Assembly: GCA_934547065.1 (NCBI GenBank) | Contig: CAKTEF010000008.1 | Location: 1-64,000 of the forward strand | DNA from: an uncultured Faecalibacterium sp. | Lineage (GTDB): Bacteria > Bacillota > Clostridia > Oscillospirales > Ruminococcaceae | DNA length: 64,000 nt | Reading direction: 5' to 3' | The notes under the pieces: generated by a model | Told to the model about the DNA's origin: nothing | The model's database searches: none | What the model saw: only the letters and a program-made list of their open reading frames with translations | Part shown: piece by piece, positions 17,174-25,786 of the stretch | How positions within the stretch are numbered: the stretch's first letter is position 1 | Layout: each line of letters starts with the position of its first letter | Translations under genes and position numbers: made by a program

Positions 17174-18594
17174 GCATGACGACCCCCATTGTGGATTTTG
17201 TCCGCCGCTATGCGCAGTCCGGCACGGCCCGGCTGCACATGCCGGGCCACAAGGGCCGGCCCCTGCTGGGCTTTGAGCCCTGGGACATCACCGAGATCCA
17301 GGGCGCGGACGAGCTGTATGAGGCCGAGGGCATCATTGCCCGGAGCGAGGCCAATGCCACGCAGCTGTTCGGCACCCGGCACACCTATTACAGCACGGAG
17401 GGCTCGTCCCAGTGCATCCGGGCGATGCTCTGGCTGGCGATGCAGGGAGCGGCTCCGGCGCAGCACAGGCCGGTGCTGCTGGCGGCCCGCAATGCCCACA
17501 AAGCCCTGCTGTATGCGGCGGCCCTGCTGGATTTTGATATTGAGTGGCTCTGGCCTGCGCCGGAAGCGCAGGGTGCGCTGTGCAGCTGCCCGGTTTCGGC
17601 GCAGCAGCTTGCGGATGCCCTGGCCCGGCTGGCAGAACAGGGCAGCAGTCCGTTCGGGGTCTATGTCACCAGCCCGGACTACCTGGGCGGGCTGCAGGAC
17701 ATCGCGGCCCTTTCTGCGGTCTGTGCAGGGCAGGGAGTCCCGCTTTTGGTGGATAACGCCCACGGGGCCTATCTGCATTTTCTGCCGGAGGGCAGCCGCC
17801 ACCCCATCCGGCTGGGGGCGGCGATGTGCTGCGATTCCGGCCACAAGACGCTGCCGGTGGTCACCGGCGGTGCTTATCTGCACCTGGGGCCGGGCGCTCC
17901 GGTGCAAAGTGAGGCAGCCGTGCGCAATGCGCTGGCATTGTTTGGCTCCACCAGCCCGTCGTACCTGATCCTGCAGTCGCTGGACGCGTGCAACCGGATG
18001 TTGGCCGGGGAATATCCCCGTCAGGTGGGAGCATGCTGCCGCCGGCTGGAAGTGCTGCGCAGCCGCCTGAATGCGGCTTCCGCCGCTGCGGGCTGCGGCC
18101 TGCCGCTGGCCCGCAGCGGGCCGGATCAGGAACCGATGAAGCTGACGCTGGACGCGGCGGCGCTGGGGCTTTCCGGTCAGGCGCTGGCCCAGAAGCTGCG
18201 TCAGGCGGGCATCGAGTGCGAATACGCTGACCCGCGTTATCTTGTGCTGATGCCCACCCCGCTGAACCCACCGCAGGACCTCCAAAAACTGGAAGCCGTG
18301 CTGCTGGAACTCTGCGCGGCAGACCGGGCACCGGTCTGTGCCGGTTTGGCAGACGAAGCCGAAGCGTTCCGCGCCTTGGCACAGCAGGCTGTGTGCCGCT
18401 GCACCGTGCGGCAGGCAGTGTTCGCGGCACAGGAAACGCTGCCTGCACGGGAGGCGCTGGGCCGGGTCTGTGCGATGCCCACGGTGTCCTGCCCGCCCGC
18501 GATCCCCATTGTGGTCAGCGGCGAGGGGATCGGCCCGGCAGCACTGGAATTGTTGGAACGGTATGGTGTCACAGCCGTCTCGGTTCTGCGCTGA
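17170..18594 (+). CDS. Orn/Lys/Arg decarboxylase-family PLP enzyme
   Basis: Fold-type I PLP enzyme of the Orn/Lys/Arg decarboxylase superfamily (YaaO/SpeA-like, 474 residues). The N-terminal LHMPGHKGR segment is typical. The PLP lysine lies in DSGHKTLP (about residue 224), and VDNAHGAYLHF holds the ring-stacking His/Asp region. The substrate could be lysine, arginine or ornithine. The ATG at 17170 overlaps the scfB stop (ATGA), so it is coupled to the SCIFF cluster. Whether it works with SCIFF or is simply the conserved yaaO position gene is uncertain. Confidence 0.88.
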   Translation: MSMTTPIVDFVRRYAQSGTARLHMPGHKGRPLLGFEPWDITEIQGADELYEAEGIIARSEANATQLFGTRHTYYSTEGSSQCIRAMLWLAMQGAAPAQHRPVLLAARNAHKALLYAAALLDFDIEWLWPAPEAQGALCSCPVSAQQLADALARLAEQGSSPFGVYVTSPDYLGGLQDIAALSAVCAGQGVPLLVDNAHGAYLHFLPEGSRHPIRLGAAMCCDSGHKTLPVVTGGAYLHLGPGAPVQSEAAVRNALALFGSTSPSYLILQSLDACNRMLAGEYPRQVGACCRRLEVLRSRLNAASAAAGCGLPLARSGPDQEPMKLTLDAAALGLSGQALAQKLRQAGIECEYADPRYLVLMPTPLNPPQDLQKLEAVLLELCAADRAPVCAGLADEAEAFRALAQQAVCRCTVRQAVFAAQETLPAREALGRVCAMPTVSCPPAIPIVVSGEGIGPAALELLERYGVTAVSVLR

Positions 18595-18605
18595 GAGAGG
18601 GCTGG

Positions 18606-18650
18606 AAGCACGGAAAAGGCGGCGATCCCCCTTTTTTCCGTGCTTTTTTC
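18606..18650 (+). terminator. terminator of the scf/decarboxylase operon
   Basis: AGCACGGAAAA (18607-18617) pairs with TTTTCCGTGCT (18634-18644), followed by T-run. Confidence 0.85.
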
Positions 18651-18660
18651 GGCAGAACAC

Positions 18661-18689
18661 TTGACCTTGGCGGGTGGGCAGGGTATAAA
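18661..18689 (+). promoter_or_regulatory. promoter of the glycosyltransferase operon
   Basis: TTGACC at 18661-18666, a 17 bp spacer and TATAAA at 18684-18689. The leader of about 150 nt that follows holds direct repeats. Confidence 0.7.
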
Positions 18690-18700
18690 TATAAGTGTCT

Positions 18701-18737
18701 GAGTTTAAGTACTCGAGTTTCGTTCTTGAGTTTCGTT
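18701..18737. repeat. triple direct repeat in the glycosyltransferase leader
   Basis: GAGTTTAAGT at 18701, GAGTTTCGTT at 18715 and GAGTTTCGTT at 18728, 13-14 bp apart and just downstream of the predicted transcription start. It could bind a regulator. Confidence 0.5.
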
Positions 18738-18846
18738 AAAAAATTCCCCAAAATTTCTGGAATGTGCAGGATTTTGGGACTTTGAATCGTATATAGGACA
18801 GAGTAGAAAAAACAACCTTTTTTGTGTGGTATTCTGAGGTGTTCTG

Positions 18847-20619
18847 ATGAAAATTCTTCTTGCAACGGATACATGGTCGCCGGTGGTCAATGGTGTCGTG
18901 CGTTCGGTAGAGCTGCTGTACCACCAGCTGCTGGCACTGGGCCATGAGGTGCGGGTGGTGACGCTTTCTTCCAGTGGGCATTCCTATGAAGAAAACGGCA
19001 TCCTGTACGTGGGCAGCCTGAGCGCTGAGAGAGTCTATCCGGGTGTCCGGATCAGCGCTGCGGGCGCTTTGCCGGTCTCCCGGTGGCTGGATGAGCTGGA
19101 AGCCTGGGGACCGGAGGTCATCCATACCCAGAGTGAATTTTCTACCTTTGTGATGGCCTGCCGCCTGGCAAAGCGCTGTCACTGCCCGCTGGTGCATACC
19201 TATCATACGGTCTATGAGGATTATACCCAGTATCTGTTCCCCAGCGAGCGCCTGGGCAAGGCGACGGTGGAGCATGCCACCCGCCTTGTGGCAGGGCATT
19301 GTGCGCTGCTGCTGGCCCCCACCGATAAGGTGCGCGCCCTGCTGAACAGCTACGGCGTGGGCTGCCCGGTGGTCACGGTGCCCACCGGCATCGACCTCAA
19401 GGCCTTTGGCCCGGTGCAAGACGGCGGCGTGGAGCGTGCGGAAATGCGCCGCAGCCTGGGCATCCCGGAAGATGCTCCGGTGCTGCTCTCGCTGGGGCGG
19501 CTGGCAGCGGAGAAAAACCACGCCCGCCTGCTGGATCTGCTGGCTGCTGAACCCGCTGAGACCCGCCCCTGGCTGGTGTTTGTGGGCGATGGCCCGGCCC
19601 GCCCGGATCTGGAAGAAAAGACAAAACAGCTGGGCTTGCAGGAGCGGGTGCGCTTTGCAGGCATGGTCAAGCCTGACGAGGTGGCCAAGTGGTACCGTGT
19701 CGGGGATCTCTTTGTCAGCGCCTCCCAGAGCGAAACGCAGGGGCTGACCTATTTCGAGGCCATGGCCTGCGGCCTGCCGGTGCTCTGCCGCGCCGATCCC
19801 TGCCTGGACGGCGTGGTGGAAAATGGGGTCAACGGCTGGCAATGGAAGGACGAGAACGAGTTCTCGGAAGCGCTGCACACCATGACGGCGGACTCCGCCC
19901 TGCGCGAGAAAATGAAGCAGAACGCGCTGGAAACAGCGGCCCGCTACTCGGCCGAGCATTTTGCCCGGCAGGTGCTGGATGCGTACCGTTTTGCCATTGA
20001 TTCGTACGGCGGCGGCCATCCCTCCCCGAAAAGCCGGAACAGCCTGACCAATGTAACAGGCGCGGCAACGGCACTTGGTTTTTTTCTCTGTCTCTGGCTG
20101 GCGGTGTGGGCCTGGCGAGCCGGATTGTTGACGGATATGCAGGCCTTGCAGGGTTACGTTAGGACCCTGGGCTGGTGGGCACCGTCGGTGTTCGTCCTGT
20201 TCCAGGCGGTCCAGGTGATCGTTCCCATCCTGCCGGGCGGCATCGGCTGCCTTGCGGGGGCGGTGCTGTTTGGCCCATGGCTTGGCTTTTTGTACAATTA
20301 CCTGGGCATCTGCTTTGGTTCACTGGCCGCGTTTGCGGTGGCCCGCCACTGCGGCAGACCGCTTTTGGAGAAGATGTTCTCCCAAAAATTGCTTGTAAAA
20401 TACCAGAAATGGACCGGCAAGGGCAGCCACTTCAACCGCTGGTTTGCGCTGGCCATCTTTTCCCCGGTGGCACCGGACGATTTCCTGTGCTATCTGGCGG
20501 GGACTACGGCTATGGAGTGGCGCACCTTTACGGCGATCATTTTCACCTGCAAACCGTTTGCGATTGCGGCATACAGCACGGGCCTGACGGTGGCTATGAA
20601 TGCGCTGCTGGCGATGTAA
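18847..20619 (+). CDS. GT4 glycosyltransferase fused to a VTT/DedA-like membrane domain
   Basis: A 590-residue fusion. Residues 1 to about 390 are a GT-B fold family 4 glycosyltransferase with the N-terminal TWSPVVNGVVRS glycine loop, the LGRLAAEKN segment and the C-terminal E-x7-E region (SETQGLTYFEAMACG). This part resembles diacylglycerol glucosyltransferases. Residues from about 400 hold several membrane helices of the SNARE-associated/VTT type (PILPGGIGCLAGAVLFGP). It probably adds glucose to diacylglycerol while tethered to the membrane. A second glycosyltransferase follows by 19 bp. Confidence 0.88.
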   Translation: MKILLATDTWSPVVNGVVRSVELLYHQLLALGHEVRVVTLSSSGHSYEENGILYVGSLSAERVYPGVRISAAGALPVSRWLDELEAWGPEVIHTQSEFSTFVMACRLAKRCHCPLVHTYHTVYEDYTQYLFPSERLGKATVEHATRLVAGHCALLLAPTDKVRALLNSYGVGCPVVTVPTGIDLKAFGPVQDGGVERAEMRRSLGIPEDAPVLLSLGRLAAEKNHARLLDLLAAEPAETRPWLVFVGDGPARPDLEEKTKQLGLQERVRFAGMVKPDEVAKWYRVGDLFVSASQSETQGLTYFEAMACGLPVLCRADPCLDGVVENGVNGWQWKDENEFSEALHTMTADSALREKMKQNALETAARYSAEHFARQVLDAYRFAIDSYGGGHPSPKSRNSLTNVTGAATALGFFLCLWLAVWAWRAGLLTDMQALQGYVRTLGWWAPSVFVLFQAVQVIVPILPGGIGCLAGAVLFGPWLGFLYNYLGICFGSLAAFAVARHCGRPLLEKMFSQKLLVKYQKWTGKGSHFNRWFALAIFSPVAPDDFLCYLAGTTAMEWRTFTAIIFTCKPFAIAAYSTGLTVAMNALLAM

Positions 20620-20638
20620 GAGAGGAAGAAGCAACATC

Positions 20639-21670
20639 ATGGGTGTATGTATCTATATGGGTGGATATGACACTGTGAAAACAAGCGGTGTGGGCAAAGC
20701 GCTGGAACACCAGCGGGCAGCACTGCAGGCGGTGGGCATCCCGCTGGTGGAGGATATCCCGCCCGCAGGCCCGAAAGCAAAAAATTGTGTGGTACACCTG
20801 AACACCGTGCTGCCGGTCACCCGCTTTGCCGCAGTCCGTGCCCATGCCCGGGGCTGCAAGATCATCTACTACGGCCACTCGACGATGGAGGATTTCAAAA
20901 ACAGCTTTACCGGCTCCAATCTGGTGGCTCCATTGTTCAAAAGGTGGATCTGCGGCTGTTATAACAATGGGGATGTGATCATCACCCCCAGCGAGTACTC
21001 CAAGAACATTTTGCAGGGCTATGGTCTGAAAAAGCCGATCTATGCCCTGTCCAACGGCATCGACACCCGTTTTTTCCACCCCAGTGCCGAGCGTGCCGCC
21101 CGTTTCCGTGCCCGGTATGAACTGGCCCCGGGGCAGAAATGCGTGATCTCGGTCGGGCACTGGATGGTGCGCAAAGGCCTGCCGGACTTTGTGGAGCTGG
21201 CCCGCCGGATGCCGGGGGTGCGGTTCCTCTGGTTCGGCCACACCGATGCGGCCCTGCTCACGGTGGAGATCCGTGCTGCCATGGCCCATGCGCCCGGCAA
21301 TGTGACCTTTGCCGGGTTTGCGGATGCGGAACAGATCTGCGATGCCTACTGCGGGGCCGATGCCTTTGCGTTCCTCAGCCACGAGGAAACGGAGGGGATC
21401 GTGGTGCTGGAAGCGCTGGCCTGCGGCACCCCGACGCTGGTGCGGGACATTCCGGTGTACAGCACCTGGCTCAAGCACGGCGAGTCGGTCTACATGGACA
21501 CCGATCTGGATGGCTTTGAGCGTCAGCTCCGGGGCATGCTGGATGGCAGCCTGCCCTCGTTGAAAGAGGGCGGCCACGCCGTGGCCGACAGCCGCAGCCT
21601 GCGTGCCATCGGCGAAAGCCTTTGCCGTATTTATGAGGAAAACGGCTTCCTTGCCCAGGCAAGAGCCTGA
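20639..21670 (+). CDS. GT4 glycosyltransferase (CpoA-like glycolipid synthase)
   Basis: Second family 4 glycosyltransferase (343 residues), similar in layout to CpoA/Alr-type enzymes that extend glucosyl-diacylglycerol. The N-terminus is short and starts with an acceptor-domain GGYDTVKTSGVGKA loop. The donor domain has SVGHWMVRKGLPDF and the E-x7-E motif (SHEETEGIVVLEALACG). The ATG at 20639 has an AGAGGAAG site. Its arrangement directly after the diacylglycerol-type enzyme supports a two-step glycolipid pathway. Sugar specificity is unknown. Confidence 0.87.
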   Translation: MGVCIYMGGYDTVKTSGVGKALEHQRAALQAVGIPLVEDIPPAGPKAKNCVVHLNTVLPVTRFAAVRAHARGCKIIYYGHSTMEDFKNSFTGSNLVAPLFKRWICGCYNNGDVIITPSEYSKNILQGYGLKKPIYALSNGIDTRFFHPSAERAARFRARYELAPGQKCVISVGHWMVRKGLPDFVELARRMPGVRFLWFGHTDAALLTVEIRAAMAHAPGNVTFAGFADAEQICDAYCGADAFAFLSHEETEGIVVLEALACGTPTLVRDIPVYSTWLKHGESVYMDTDLDGFERQLRGMLDGSLPSLKEGGHAVADSRSLRAIGESLCRIYEENGFLAQARA

Positions 21671-21680
21671 AAAAATGCAT

Positions 21681-21726
21681 AAAAAGAAGTCCTGCTTCTC
21701 GTTGTTCCGGGAAGCAGGACTTCTTT
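21681..21726. terminator. bidirectional terminator between glycosyltransferase and copA
   Basis: AGAAGTCCTGCTTC (21685-21698) pairs with GAAGCAGGACTTCT (21711-21724), with A-run before and T-run after. Confidence 0.88.
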
Positions 21727-21737
21727 TGCGTGGGAGC

Positions 21738-21947
21738 TTATTCGATGCCGGTGACGTTGTAATCCTGGTCCTCAACGGCTTTCTTGAGCGCTGTGTCGGA
21801 AACCTCAGCGCTCAGGGTGACGATGGCGGTGCCGGCCTCGTGGCTGACAACGGCCTCGGTCACGCCGGGCAGGGCTTCCAGCGCTTTCTTGACGCGGGCC
21901 TCGCAGTGGCCGCACATCATCCCCTCAACATGCAGTGTCTTTTTCAT
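21738..21947 (-). CDS. copZ: possible separate CopZ copper chaperone from an internal start in copA
   Basis: The last 69 residues of copA begin with an ATG (21947-21945 on the minus strand). Seven bases upstream lies the perfect ribosome site AAGGAGGA. The resulting product would be a complete free heavy-metal-associated domain ([15 protein letters not shown] start), the size of CopZ. The same frame is used by the full ATPase, so both forms could be made. The alternative is that the site is a relic of a former separate copZ gene fused by stop loss. Independent translation is inferred. Confidence 0.5.
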   Translation of the reverse strand: MKKTLHVEGMMCGHCEARVKKALEALPGVTEAVVSHEAGTAIVTLSAEVSDTALKKAVEDQDYNVTGIE

Positions 21948-24302
21948 GGCAGTGTCCTCCTTGACAATGGATTCTGTTGTATTTTCTTCTGCGGGCCGTT
22001 CGGAAACAGCGGGCAGGGAAGAACCGTTTTTGATCTTGTGGTCATGCTTGGTGCTGTGCAGATCGAACAGATTCAACCGCAGTGCGTTGCTGACCACACA
22101 AAAGCTGGAAAGGCTCATGGCCGCCGCACCGAACATGGGGTTCAGCGTCAGGCCCAAGGGAATGAACACACCGGCGGCCAGCGGGATGCCGATGATGTTG
22201 TAAATAAAGGCCCAGAACAGGTTTTCGTGGATGTTGCGCAGGGTGGCGCGGCTCAGGCGGATGGCGGCGGGCACATCCGAAAGCCTGGAGTTCATCAGCA
22301 CGACATCGGCTGCGTCGATGGCAACATCGGTGCCTGCGCCAATGGCAATGCCGGTATCGGCGCGGGTCAGGGCCGGGGCATCGTTGATGCCATCGCCCAC
22401 CATGGCTACCTTGCCGGCCTTTTGCAGCCTGCGGATGACCGCTTCCTTGCCGTCGGGCAGGACCCCTGCGATCACCTCGTCCACACCGGCCTGTTTGCCG
22501 ATGGCATCGGCGGTGCGCTGGTTATCACCGGTCAGCATGACCACGCGGATGCCCATGTTCTGCAGCTCGCGGATGGCGCGGGGGCTGTCCTCTTTGAGGG
22601 TGTCGGCCACGGCGATCACGCCCAGCAGACGGCCCGCCCCGCCAAAGAACAGGGGTGTTTTGCCCTGGGCGGCCAGGGCTGCGGCCTGCTGCTGCAAGGC
22701 GGCGGGCACGGTGACATGGCGGGCAATGAACGAACCGCTGCCGGCATAGACCGCCGTGCCGTCCAGCTTGGCCGAAAGACCGTTGCCGGGCAGGGCGGCA
22801 AACTCGGTGACTTCCGGGGCAGAGATGGACTGTGCGTCGGCGTAGGCCAGCACCGCCTTGGCCAGCGGATGCTCGCTCTTGCGTTCCAGCGCAGCGGCCA
22901 GGGTCAGCAGCTCCGTCCCGGTCACCCCGTCGGCAGGCAGCAGATCGGTGACCCTGGGTTCGCCGCTGGTGATGGTGCCGGTCTTGTCCAACGCCACGAT
23001 CTGGGTGCGCCCGGCGGCCTCCAGCGAAGCGGCCGTCTTGAACAGGATGCCGTTCTTGGCTCCCAGACCGTTGCCCACCATGATGGCAACGGGGGTGGCC
23101 AGGCCCAGCGCACAGGGGCAGCTGATGACCAGGACCGAGATGCCGCGGGCCAGTGCATAGCCGAACTCCCGGCCCAGCAGCAGCCAGACGATGGTGGTCA
23201 GCACGGCAATGGAGATGACTGCGGGCACAAAGAAGCCGGACACGGTATCGGCGATCTTGGCAATGGGGGCTTTGGTGGCGGCCGCGTCGCTGACCATCCG
23301 GATGATCTGGGCCAGGGTGGTGTCCTCGCCCACGCGGGCAGCCTCACACCTCAAAAAGCCGGACTGATTGGTGGTGGCGGCGCTGACGTGATCGCCAACG
23401 GCCTTGTCCACCGGGATGCTCTCGCCGGTCAGGGCGCTCTCGTTCACGGCGCTGGTGCCTTCCAGCACGATGCCGTCCACGGGGATATTCTCACCGGGGC
23501 GCACCACAAACTGGTCGCCCTTTTTCACTTCGGCAATGGGCACGCTGACTTCCACACCGTCCCGCAGCAGGGTGGCGGTCTTGGGGGCCAGCTTCATCAG
23601 GCTCTTGAGCGCATCGGTGGTCTTGCCCTTGGAACGGGCTTCCAGCATCTTGCCTACCGTGATCAGGGTCAGGATCATGGCGGCGGACTCGAAGTAGAAC
23701 TCCATCATATAGTGCATGACCAGCTCGTCGTTGCCGTCCACCTGGGCGCGGGTCATGGCAAACAGGGCATAGGTGCTCCAGAGGAAGCTGGCCGAGGAAC
23801 CCAGGGCCACCAGCGTGTCCATGTTGGGGGCGCGGTGGATCAGCCCCTTGAAGCCGCTGATGAAGAACTTCTGGTTGATGACCATGACGATCCCGGCCAG
23901 CAGCAGCTGGACCAGGCCCATGGCAATGTGGTTGCCGTCGAACCAGTGGGGCAGGGGCCAGCCCCACATCATGTGGCCCATAGAAAAGTACATCAGCACG
24001 GCCAGAACGATCAGCGAGGCGATCAGCCGTTTTTTCAGCTTGGGCGTTTCGTGGTCGGCCAGGGCATCCAGGTCGGCGCTGGCGGTGCCGGAAGCGGCTG
24101 CCGCAGCCTTGGGGCTGGCCCCATAGCCTGCATCCTGCACGGCCTTGACGATGGCGGAGGCGCTTGCGGTACCCTCTACCCCCATTGAGTTGGTGAGCAG
24201 GCTCACCGAGCAGCCGGTCACGCCGGGCACGGCTTTTACGGCCTTTTCCACACGGGCAGAGCAGGCCGCGCAGCTCATGCCGGTTACATTGTATTGTTCC
24301 AT
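21738..24302 (-). CDS. copA: copper-exporting P1B-type ATPase with N- and C-terminal metal-binding domains
   Basis: Membrane ATPase that expels Cu(I); 854 residues. An N-terminal heavy-metal domain (GMSCAAC) is followed by eight membrane helices. The CPC copper site (SCPCALG, near residue 395), the TGES actuator loop, the phosphorylated Asp439 in DKTGT, HP of the SEHPLA loop and GDGINDAP are all present. A full second heavy-metal domain with GMMCGHC is fused to the C-terminus after a polar linker (about residues 755-785). A strong internal ribosome site lies just before this domain. The gene lies 36 bp behind csoR in one operon. Confidence 0.95.
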   Translation of the reverse strand: MEQYNVTGMSCAACSARVEKAVKAVPGVTGCSVSLLTNSMGVEGTASASAIVKAVQDAGYGASPKAAAAASGTASADLDALADHETPKLKKRLIASLIVLAVLMYFSMGHMMWGWPLPHWFDGNHIAMGLVQLLLAGIVMVINQKFFISGFKGLIHRAPNMDTLVALGSSASFLWSTYALFAMTRAQVDGNDELVMHYMMEFYFESAAMILTLITVGKMLEARSKGKTTDALKSLMKLAPKTATLLRDGVEVSVPIAEVKKGDQFVVRPGENIPVDGIVLEGTSAVNESALTGESIPVDKAVGDHVSAATTNQSGFLRCEAARVGEDTTLAQIIRMVSDAAATKAPIAKIADTVSGFFVPAVISIAVLTTIVWLLLGREFGYALARGISVLVISCPCALGLATPVAIMVGNGLGAKNGILFKTAASLEAAGRTQIVALDKTGTITSGEPRVTDLLPADGVTGTELLTLAAALERKSEHPLAKAVLAYADAQSISAPEVTEFAALPGNGLSAKLDGTAVYAGSGSFIARHVTVPAALQQQAAALAAQGKTPLFFGGAGRLLGVIAVADTLKEDSPRAIRELQNMGIRVVMLTGDNQRTADAIGKQAGVDEVIAGVLPDGKEAVIRRLQKAGKVAMVGDGINDAPALTRADTGIAIGAGTDVAIDAADVVLMNSRLSDVPAAIRLSRATLRNIHENLFWAFIYNIIGIPLAAGVFIPLGLTLNPMFGAAAMSLSSFCVVSNALRLNLFDLHSTKHDHKIKNGSSLPAVSERPAEENTTESIVKEDTAMKKTLHVEGMMCGHCEARVKKALEALPGVTEAVVSHEAGTAIVTLSAEVSDTALKKAVEDQDYNVTGIE

Positions 24303-24338
24303 TGGTTCCCTCCCAGGATCAGCATTGCCGCAAACGGC

Positions 24339-24743
24339 TCATTTCATGAGTTTTGGCAGCAATTTCAGCAGCTCCTCCAGCTTTTCGTCCCCACCGGCCC
24401 GCAGGTTGTCGGCCACACAGGTGCGGATGTGCTGGCTGAGCAGCTCTTTGGTAAAACCGTTCAGGGCAGAGTTGGCGGCTGCCACCTGCACCAGAATGTC
24501 GGCACAGTAAACGTCTTTTTCCACCATCCCGCGGATGCCCCGGATCTGCCCCTCGATCCGGCTCAGCCGGTTGATCAGGGCTTTGTATTCTTCCGGGCTG
24601 CGGTCTTTATGGCGGCAGCAGCAGGCATGCGGCTCCTCGGCGGGTTCCACCGGGGCGGGGGATCCGGGCTGCGCTTCCATCGGCTCACGGCATGTTGGCT
24701 CGTCCGGGGCGCAGCAGGGGCAGCGTTCCCTTGTCTCGTTCAT
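24339..24743 (-). CDS. csoR: copper-sensing repressor CsoR
   Basis: Cytoplasmic copper-responsive repressor of the CsoR/RcnR family; 134 residues, longer than the usual 90-115. The helical core (RLSRIEGQIRGIRGM) carries the copper ligands Cys in DVYCAD and His/Cys in SQHIRTC. The first 45 residues form an extra Cys- and Pro-rich extension with CPCC, C and CCC, which might bind more metal. A palindrome typical of CsoR operators lies just upstream. It is the first gene of the csoR-copA operon. Confidence 0.93.
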   Translation of the reverse strand: MNETRERCPCCAPDEPTCREPMEAQPGSPAPVEPAEEPHACCCRHKDRSPEEYKALINRLSRIEGQIRGIRGMVEKDVYCADILVQVAAANSALNGFTKELLSQHIRTCVADNLRAGGDEKLEELLKLLPKLMK

Positions 24744-24761
24744 GGTCAGACTCCTTTCAAT

Positions 24762-24776
24762 TACCCCTTGGGGGTA
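24762..24776. promoter_or_regulatory. CsoR operator
   Basis: TACCCC, three bases, GGGGTA: a perfect palindrome matching known CsoR boxes. It lies about 10-25 bp downstream of the predicted transcription start, so bound CsoR would block transcription. Confidence 0.85.
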
Positions 24777-24792
24777 TCTGTCTTACGCTATG

Positions 24793-24821
24793 ATTCTAGC
24801 ACGGTTTGTCCGACTGGACAA
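24793..24821 (-). promoter_or_regulatory. promoter of the csoR-copA operon
   Basis: On the minus strand, TTGTCC (24821-24816), a 17 bp spacer and TAGAAT (24798-24793), with an extended TGC. Confidence 0.75.
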
Positions 24822-24858
24822 GTAGGAAATGCAAATTCAAATGTTAATTTTTTGTGAA

Positions 24859-24909
24859 CAAAAAACGGACTGCCGCAGGATGGCACGAATACCATCCGCA
24901 GCAGTCCGT
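24859..24909 (-). terminator. terminator of the DUF4250-esterase-isomerase operon
   Basis: ACGGACTGC (24865-24873) pairs with GCAGTCCGT (24901-24909), with a second inner stem GGATGG/CCATCC. On the minus strand a T-run follows. Confidence 0.85.
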
Positions 24910-24929
24910 TCCGGATCGTTGAAAAAACC

Positions 24930-25769
24930 TCAGCGGGCAAACTGTTTCATGAATGCGATGTCGCTGGCAGCGCGGGCGGGCACAGCCTCCTCACGCAGGA
25001 CAGGCAGAACTGCCTGCGGCAGCTGGCGCAGCATGGCAAAGCCGCCCTCGTAGTCTACGCAGGAATCTTCCAGCGAGGTGGAGTACAGCGTGCCGTCGGG
25101 CTTGAAGTTCTGGCCCTTGAAGTGGACGGCGGCGATCTTGTCGCCGTACCAGGTGCCGATCTTGTCCCACAGGCGGCGCTGTGCGTCCAGCGAAGCATCC
25201 TCCGGGCTGACGTAGTTGGCCAGATCGCACAGGACGCGCAGGTTGGGGCTGGCAATGGTGTCCAACACCATCTTCACGGCTTCAGGGGTGTTCATGGCGT
25301 GGTAGTAGACGCACTCCACGGCAAACAGCACCCCCTGCTCCTCGCACAGGGGCATGATCTCGCCCAGGCTCCGCAGCAAAGCCTCCTGGGCCTCCTTGCG
25401 GGTCACGCCCGGCTGCTGCTTGTTCATGTTGGTGGTCTCGCTGCCCATGCAGCCGGCACCCAGGGCCTTGGCGACCGGGATCTGGCTGATGGCCTTGGCG
25501 ACCTCGGCCTTGCGGCGGTCCTCGTCGGCATAGCTCAGTTCCACATAGGTGCCGTTCACGGCAATGGAAACGCCGGAAGCGGCGGCAGCAGCCTTGGTGC
25601 GCTCCACCAGCTCCGGGGTCACGTCGGCGTAGCTCTTAACGCCCTCCACAGCCTTGAGGAACGCCAGCTGGGTGCAGGAAAATCCGGCATTGCCCATGGC
25701 AGAGAACAGATCCTCCGGGGTAAAGCGGCCAAAATCGTGGCCGCGTGCTCCAATGATAAATTCAGGCAT
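24930..25769 (-). CDS. sugar phosphate isomerase/epimerase-like TIM barrel protein
   Basis: AP-endonuclease-2/xylose-isomerase-like TIM barrel (279 residues). The barrel shows metal-ligand candidates of the family: Glu in FAVECVYYH, Asp in LCDLANYV, His in AAVHFKGQ. Such proteins isomerise or epimerise sugars, or process inositol-like compounds. The ATG at 25769 gives the family N-terminus (MPEFIIGARGHDFG). It starts 17 bp after the esterase gene and shares its transcript. The substrate is unknown; the Gly-His start resembles a Clostridia-specific subgroup. Confidence 0.85.
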   Translation of the reverse strand: MPEFIIGARGHDFGRFTPEDLFSAMGNAGFSCTQLAFLKAVEGVKSYADVTPELVERTKAAAAASGVSIAVNGTYVELSYADEDRRKAEVAKAISQIPVAKALGAGCMGSETTNMNKQQPGVTRKEAQEALLRSLGEIMPLCEEQGVLFAVECVYYHAMNTPEAVKMVLDTIASPNLRVLCDLANYVSPEDASLDAQRRLWDKIGTWYGDKIAAVHFKGQNFKPDGTLYSTSLEDSCVDYEGGFAMLRQLPQAVLPVLREEAVPARAASDIAFMKQFAR

Positions 25770-25786
25770 TGTGATTCCTCCTATTT

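Noticed and set aside
21603..24188. A very long plus-strand open frame of more than 850 codons opposite copA
   Set aside because: It is a GC-rich shadow of the clear copA reading frame, with no ribosome site and no recognisable domain.
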